64,000 nucleotides of DNA from Diplosphaera chodatii (Eukaryota > Chlorophyta > Trebouxiophyceae > Prasiolales > Stichococcaceae), in contig JAALGY010000057.1 of assembly GCA_032358165.1 (NCBI GenBank), positions 1,240,001 to 1,304,000 on the forward strand, in the 5' to 3' direction. Under the pieces are notes generated by a model, which saw nothing but the letters and a program-made list of their open reading frames with translations, had not been told where the DNA came from and searched no databases. Numbering within the stretch: the stretch's first letter is position 1; each line of letters opens with the position of its first letter. This document shows, in pieces, positions 58,514 through 64,000 of this stretch. The position numbers were made by a program, and so were the translations under genes.

Positions 58514-61052
58514 TTACTTCTCGTGTATCTGCGGCAAGTTCATGATCTCGTAGACCACCTCCTTGGGGCTCAGATTCCCGTCCAGGACCTGAGCCACGGC
58601 TGTCAGCACCGGCAGCGCGACGCGGTACTTCCGCCCCAGCCCCACTACCGCTGCTGCTGTGCTGACACCCTCAGCCACCTGACAGCGTGAAAAGTGCACA
58701 TGATGGCATGACATATTTCACCATGGCTTCCTCGGCGCAGCAGGTACACATGTACACTCCAAGATGCACTCTGTACGCCGGATAGTGCCAACCTGAGAGC
58801 TGCTGGCCAGTATGTCGTCGAGCGCCTCGCCCTGTCCCAGCCGCATGCCAACCGCACGGTTGCGCGACAGCGCGCCATAGCAGGTCAGCATGATGTCACC
58901 CAGCCCCGATAGCCCCGACACCGTCTCCGGTTTGGCGCCCATCTTGTCTGCCAGCCACCTGATCTCTGCGCACCCCTGCAGCTATCATGCACCACATATA
59001 AACACCACACTAGGCGTATATCAATGCGGACTTAGCCTGTGTGCTTCTCTGTTGCACTGGGATGAAGCTAAGCCAGCACCCTTCCATTGACACACACACA
59101 GCACCTGGCATAGCAGGGCAGCCATGGCGTTGTTGCCCAGCTCCAAGCCTTGCACAATGCCAGCCGCAATTGCCAGAACATTCTTCAACGCGCCACAGAT
59201 CTCGACGCCCGTGACATCTGTGGAGGTGTTGACGCGCATATAGGGCCCTGCCAGCAGCTGCTGCACCTGCCGTGCCAGCTTGCCATCCTGCAGCAGTGGG
59301 GAAACTCGCCTGTGCTGCCAGACGTTGGGATCACAGCCCTACTGCAGACGTCCTGCAGAGCCACTTCTGCCGACCAAAGCATAAACATGTGCAAGCTCGG
59401 ATGGCTCAGCACAGGCGCATGCAGCCATCTGCACGCAGAAGCACCTTGCTTGCAGCAACAACGACGGTTGGGCACAGCTCCATGACCTCGCGTGCAAAGG
59501 AGGGGCCTGACAGAAAGACAGCAGGTTGCTTTCTCTGCAAGGCGCTGGGGATGATCTCCGACATCATCTGCCCTGTGGACACCTCGAGCCCCTTGCTGAC
59601 GCTGATGATGGGCAGGTCGGGTGGCAGCATACCCTGCAGGTGACACAGGAGCTATGCACACAGGATTCACAACAGCACGCAGTGCAAATTCATTTAAGCA
59701 GATGTTGCACAACACATGTGCATGTACCAGCGGCGTCCACCTTGATGCTGTCCAAGAAGCGACGGCTGTGCTGCACTGGCACCGCGTGCACAGCAAACTG
59801 GGCATCGGTGAGGGCCTCCGCAACGCTGGTTGTGGCCTTCACATTGCTGGGCAGGGTGAACTCCTGCATAGATTTTACGCCGCAGACCGTAAAGTTCGAT
59901 TTGCTTTTGCGTCAGGCACAGAGTGTGCAGCAGGGCGCAAGTAGGCACCCAGACGAGGTAGATCAGTGCTTGAGAGAAGGCGCACATCAAGATACCGGCG
60001 GTTGCGGTGCAGTGTGTTGATGTCCTGGCACACATATGGGTCCCGCAGCAGCATTGTCACATCCAGGTCCGCTTTCTGACGTGCCAGCGCAGCACCCACA
60101 GCAGTGCCAAAGCTGCCGCCGCCAAAGATGACCACTTTCTGCGTTGCCTCCAGGATGGACACGTCTTGCCGGTTGCCGACCTGTGTGTCCAAGGGGTCAG
60201 CCTCAGCGTCACACCTCCCCGCCATTGCTCCAGTGTGGTGCGATGTTTGCCACCATAGAGCAAGGTGACGGCTGAGCAGAATTTGCAGCCGCTGCAGCTC
60301 ACCTTTGACCAGCGCATGATCTTCCGCCAGGAATCCCGGATCTGAGACTTCTCATCTGGAAGGAAGAGTGCCTTGGCTTTGGTGTGACCAGCTCGCTCGC
60401 TGCTCAGCGCCGCATCTGTGGGAATGCTCCGCGAGCTGCAGTGGCCCTGCACATCTGACAGCACTTGCCCGAACTGTGCGTGCGTCAAGATGCCGCTTTC
60501 TGGTGGCTGTTCATGCTGATCCGCTGCCCCCTGGCCATCCTCCCGTTCGCATTGGCTGCTGGTTGAGCGTTCAGCAGCTGCCTCTCCGCTGCACCCTGCC
60601 CCGTTGCTGCTGCGCAGGTCGCATCCGTCGGCAAACGCTGTGTCTGCAGGCTGTGTCGCTGCAGATGATGCGGATGCCAACCTCACATCCGTGCTGTGCT
60701 GCAGGGCTGACGTCGCCGCCAGGCGATTGACGGGCCTGTGACCGGCTGTGCCGAACGTAGGGTTGTCCCACGTGTTGCAAGCACCGCTGCCGCCTGCCCC
60801 TGCAGAAGCTGCGCACAGCTGCGGGCGTTGCGCCTGGCAAGCCCCACGGGCGTCTGCGCCAAGTCGGCACCCAACCGGCAATGCGGACAGCCAGTGTGCC
60901 GTGTTGCGGCAAGCTCTTCTGCGTTCAAAGCTGCCATCTGCCGTTTGCTCTTTGCACGTGGAGGTCCCGCAGCGCCTTGCTGTGCTTGTACAGTGCAATC
61001 GACAGTTGATGTGCCCTGCTTGCGGGGCGCGCAGGACGCTGCTGAATGTCAT
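58514..61052 (-). CDS. NAD-dependent glycerol-3-phosphate dehydrogenase, plastid type, multi-exon
   Basis: The ATG at 61052 ([20 protein letters not shown]) opens a long N-terminus of about 230-250 residues, Ser/Ala/Arg-rich and transit-like at its start. It ends [24 protein letters not shown] before the first intron. The enzyme core then reads [20 protein letters not shown] (NAD-binding GGGSFGTA, about 60142-60085), [28 protein letters not shown] (about 59800-59745), [36 protein letters not shown] (about 59535-59490), [20 protein letters not shown] with the catalytic Lys and [20 protein letters not shown] (about 59240-59115), [20 protein letters not shown] (about 58915-58857) and [15 protein letters not shown], ending NLPQIHEK at 58514. 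It reduces dihydroxyacetone phosphate to glycerol-3-phosphate for glycerolipids. The core is closest to the plastid plant form. The long N-terminus is unusual. Confidence 0.9.
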
Positions 61053-61356
61053 ACACGCAACACCTCAATCTGATCGAGGCATCAGAAGACGTTTGACTGA
61101 AGCAAGTCGCTCACAAGTGCGGCGAACTTACGGTTTCTTGCAGGCCCAGCAAAGACATGCAGCCCGCTCAAAGCCGCTTTCTGCAGCGACGGCCTTGACC
61201 TCGTGTCACAATGAAGGTAGCTTAGCTGCGAGCGAGGGTATCGCGTGCCAATGGAGTGATGTGCCTTCAGGCCTCGATTCCATGCAGTCTGCTAAAACCT
61301 GGCTTCAAGTGGCTTGGTCAGCAAACTTGCAGCCATAACACTGCTCATACCACCAC

Positions 61357-63090
61357 TCACTTCCTCAAACGTCCCTCGCTGCGTATCGCCATGTTGTCAA
61401 GTGTCGAACGCCGATTAGCGCCATTGCATGCCGGTGCATTAGCAATGATCTGTTGCCCCGCAGTTTGCTGTGTGACTGCACCGGTACGCCGTATCTTCCG
61501 TCGGCAAACGGCAACACCCTGGGCGTCCAGCATTTCCATGCCGGCTTTCAGCACTGTCACCGCGGCGTGAGCTCTAGCTGGGTCGGTGGCTGCGCTTTGC
61601 CGCTGCTGCGGCGGCGTGGCAGCAACCCAGCCGGGGGCACAGTTGCAAGCGGGGCTGTGGAGCTTGCAACTTGGGATGAAAGCCCAGCTTCCATGTCATT
61701 AAAGAGCCAGCTGCTGGCGTCGATGCTGGTGTCCGAAGCCGCTGACGCCTCTGGGTTCCGCTTTGTTGTGAACAGGTAAGATGAGGACCCGGCCTCCCGT
61801 GGGAGGATGGCAGCAGCGTCATCCTCGCCGCTGCATTGCGCGAGCTGCATGTGATGTAAATATATTTGCCTCGGTCGACTTGCAATGGACTTGTGCAACA
61901 GATGGCTGCTGTCCTATGAGGATGCCGCCAGAATGAACGTGTCACTTCAGGTTTCACAGCACCTGGGCGTTCCTGAGCGCCATGGTCCTGTGGTACTGCT
62001 TGATGCAATGCTGCCTGTAGGCGTACAGGCCAACAGACCCTGCACAAACCGTCGACAGGGTGCCATTCGCACTGCTCTCACCAATTTGGCATGTGGGCAT
62101 TTGAGTGAGCTGTTCATAGGGATGATGGAGATTCATGTCAAACTCACCTACAATGGCGGTCAAACTCACCTACAATGGCGGTCAGAATCGGAAAGACGAT
62201 GGCTAGCAGATATAAGATGTTGAAACGTTCCTCGGCAAGCAGTGACGCAAGAGTCTTGCTGGGTGCTGGCGGCGGCGGTGGTGATAAAGTGGAACTGAGC
62301 ACAGGCAGGTGTGGCCCGCTAGTCATGGCAGAATATGCCTTTTGCAGCACGAAGGCGGCAATGAGCAGCGCTGCAGGCGTCGACAGTCGCTGGTAAGGGA
62401 AAGCTGCCAATCACGAAAATCATGTTGGCTAGCCTGCGCAACTGTGCGCTGAGTGAGCAGGGAACATCACGGACAGATGCGTATAAACGTTGTATACAAA
62501 TTGAATCAAGTATGAGAGCCTCGAGTACCATTCTTGCAGTACCTGCTGTGCTTCCTGCACTTGGCTTGTGAAAAGGTGTGTGCATCACAACAAACTGCCA
62601 GATCCAGCTCTGCGGCTTTGGCTCCTCCGCAAGTTCGCCGTTCTGGCGCGACTGTAGCTGTTTCACTCAAGTATGATCCTGAATAACGCAGTGCAAATGC
62701 AAAGCAGCGGGCACCTGTTCGGAGCAGCCCAGCTCTGCTGTAGTGATCGGTGACCAGTCCCAACGCGATCTTCCATTTGCAACCAAGCAGGAGCGCTCAG
62801 GCACACCGCGGGCTTCTTCGACAGCTTATGCATCTTACGCCCGAGCAGGTGCAGCAAGCGGCTTGGCATTGTGTCCGCCTCCCTCGCCTGTTTCTTGGAC
62901 CACCCCCTGCCAAACCCTGCTGCGCGCGCTGCCTCCTCACTGGCGCGTTGCAAAGCTGCGCGGGATTGCTTGATACTCGTTCAGTGCCTAGGTGCTGCTG
63001 CAATCCGTTGCCGGCTTGCCTTTGGCGATTTGGCTGCGAGCCTACGGATAGCAAGGGCAGCCGTCCGCACTTTGTACACGAAAGGTGCAA
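61357..63090 (-). CDS. Unidentified membrane protein with coiled-coil-like N-terminus, multi-exon
   Basis: Minus-strand exons read SRAALQRASEEAARAAGFGR and GWSKKQAREADTMPSRLLHL (about 62968-62850), GLVTDHYSRAGLLRTGA near 62763-62715, QEAQQVLQEWYSRLLYLIQF followed by VYNVYTHLSVMF (about 62560-62470), then a helix ALLIAAFVLQKAYSAM (about 62375-62330), a polyproline loop and a second helix FNILYLLAIVFPILTAIVG (about 62226-62166). A later exon gives DASSWLFNDMEAGLSSQVAS and ends at 61557 in one frame; another frame continues to 61357 (AVTVLKAGMEMLDAQGVAV). So: basic helical N-terminus, Trp-Tyr-rich helix, two TM helices and a Ser/Ala-rich tail. The layout recalls 2-TM SLATT-like modules, but that is speculation. 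The start lies at or left of 63090 and is not fixed. Confidence 0.4.
62139..62182. repeat. Perfect 22-bp tandem duplication at a splice junction
   Basis: CAAACTCACCTACAATGGCG plus GT (22 bp) occurs twice in immediate succession at 62139-62160 and 62161-62182. On the minus strand each copy contains TTGTAG followed by GTGAGT, so the second TM exon of the membrane-protein gene meets two identical candidate donor sites 22 bases apart. Confidence 0.9.
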
Positions 63091-63099
63091 TGGGGGCGC

Positions 63100-64000
63100 A
63101 TGTTCGGGGTCCGGCTTGATCCACCAAGTTGAAGGTGGGTAAGAAAATCGTTACAGTCAGAAAGCAATAGATAGATGCAGCTTGTTCCGGTCATGCAAGT
63201 GCATCCGATGTCGTTGTGCTTGCTTGCTATGTGCGTGCAGGCGTGCGCATGTCACAAACGTGCCACCTTGGTAGGTGCCCTGCATAGGGTTGCGCTCATG
63301 CCTTCATCGTCGCTGTAGGTTTGCCAAACCTGCTCGCTTATGACTGCGCCAGTGGCGATGTTCCACGCATTCAGAGCTATCACTGCATGGCACGATGTTG
63401 CACTTACTTCATGCACCCCAGCTGGCGCTTGCTACGAGAGCAACACCGGACAACGTCACAATCTGATCAGCATGAAAATCTGAAGGGAAATCTTACACTG
63501 TCATGCAAACCAGCGGCACATGACGCACATCGGAATGCCCAGCACAACATACTCAGAATCTGTTGGCATTGCATGCCTCACCGCCAAGGAGGCGCGATAG
63601 GACTCAACAATTCTTTCAACACTTGACCGAAGCAATCATTTTCTTTTCGTGACTGGTCCTGTGTCTCAGCTGAACCTCACATGCATGCTTAGCCAACTGA
63701 GTTTGTTCGTAAGGCCGTCATCTGTGGAAGACATTCTGATCGACATATTTGGTTCCGTACGCCGACATTCCTATCGTTTCTAGCAGTGGTCATCTCAAGC
63801 AATCACTTGCCTCATATGCTAAGGCAATGTTGTAGAGGCCTGTCTTGATGACCGATTGCCCACCTTTTTGGTTCGGCCGCAGGATGGCACGGGAATGCTT
63901 CTGAGCATGGACATTGCCGATTGTTACACAATGCTTCTTAGAACCAGTGCTGACGGGAATTTAGCTGGACGTTGCTACTACGTATGCTTGAGGGAACATA
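63100..64000. other. Right-hand end of window, no gene recognised
   Basis: Frames are short and lack motifs. Base composition is clearly less GC-rich than in the genes to the left, as in other intergenic stretches here. The 5' end of the minus-strand membrane-protein gene may extend into it. Confidence 0.45.

Noticed and set aside
1..64000. tRNA, rRNA, snRNA, CRISPR arrays or bacterial mobile elements
   Set aside because: No cloverleaf-like, rRNA-like or array-like structure was recognised by eye. A tRNAscan or Rfam search would be needed to exclude small RNA genes.

Overview
This window reads as nuclear DNA of a green alga, probably a trebouxiophyte-type chlorophyte. The assignment is an inference from GC-rich coding sequence, many short exons with GT...TGCAG introns, alanine/glutamine/serine-rich linkers, and plant-lineage genes (CAMTA, B3, LSD1-type zinc finger, plastid SufD, cytochrome b6 heme-assembly CCB, TL29/APX4, plastid-type glycerol-3-phosphate dehydrogenase). 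No operons, CRISPR arrays, insertion sequences or bacterial promoters were seen. Gene boundaries below are approximate because introns were placed by eye from reading-frame and splice-site continuity.

Layout. 0.1-2.6 kb: LRR plus PIN-domain protein (+, 5' end outside the window). 2.9-5.2 kb: multi-pass membrane protein (-). 5.9-12.5 kb: CAMTA transcription factor (+). 12.5-14.4 kb: gene-poor, with a 0.58-kb stretch bounded by inverted termini. 14.4-17.75 kb: GH5 endo-mannanase (+). 17.75-19.8 kb: unresolved. 19.8-22.5 kb: B3 DNA-binding protein (+), followed by a Gln/Pro-rich ORF (22.7-24.1 kb, +). 24.4-29.2 kb: LRR/coiled-coil protein resembling LRRCC1/VFL1 (-). 29.2-32.0 kb: repeat-bearing gap. 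32.0-34.8 kb: SufD (+). 34.9-36.5 kb: CCB2/CCB4 family protein (-). 37.3-40.9 kb: VHS-domain protein (+). 40.9-42.9 kb: unresolved. 42.9-43.8 kb: small two-TM protein (+). 44.8-48.3 kb: SAC3/THP3-LENG8 family protein (-). 48.7-50.2 kb: helical-repeat (mTERF-like?) protein (+). 51.2-53.5 kb: plastid COG0354/YgfZ folate-binding protein (+). 53.8-54.1 kb: SRP14 (-). 54.6-56.5 kb: TL29/APX4 (+). 57.0-58.1 kb: three-finger LSD1-like protein (+). 58.5-61.1 kb: glycerol-3-phosphate dehydrogenase (-). 61.4-63.1 kb: unidentified membrane protein (-). 63.1-64 kb: nothing recognised.

Functional themes. Several neighbours serve the chloroplast: SufD and COG0354 (Fe-S biogenesis or repair), CCB (heme attachment to cytochrome b6), TL29 (thylakoid lumen), GPDH (glycerolipid precursor) and perhaps the two-TM protein. 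A second group is regulatory or RNA-related (CAMTA, B3, LSD1-like, PIN, THP3, SRP14). Many genes are arranged as divergent or convergent pairs with gaps of 0.2-0.8 kb. The density of long antisense ORFs is a by-product of GC-rich coding sequence, not of overlapping genes.
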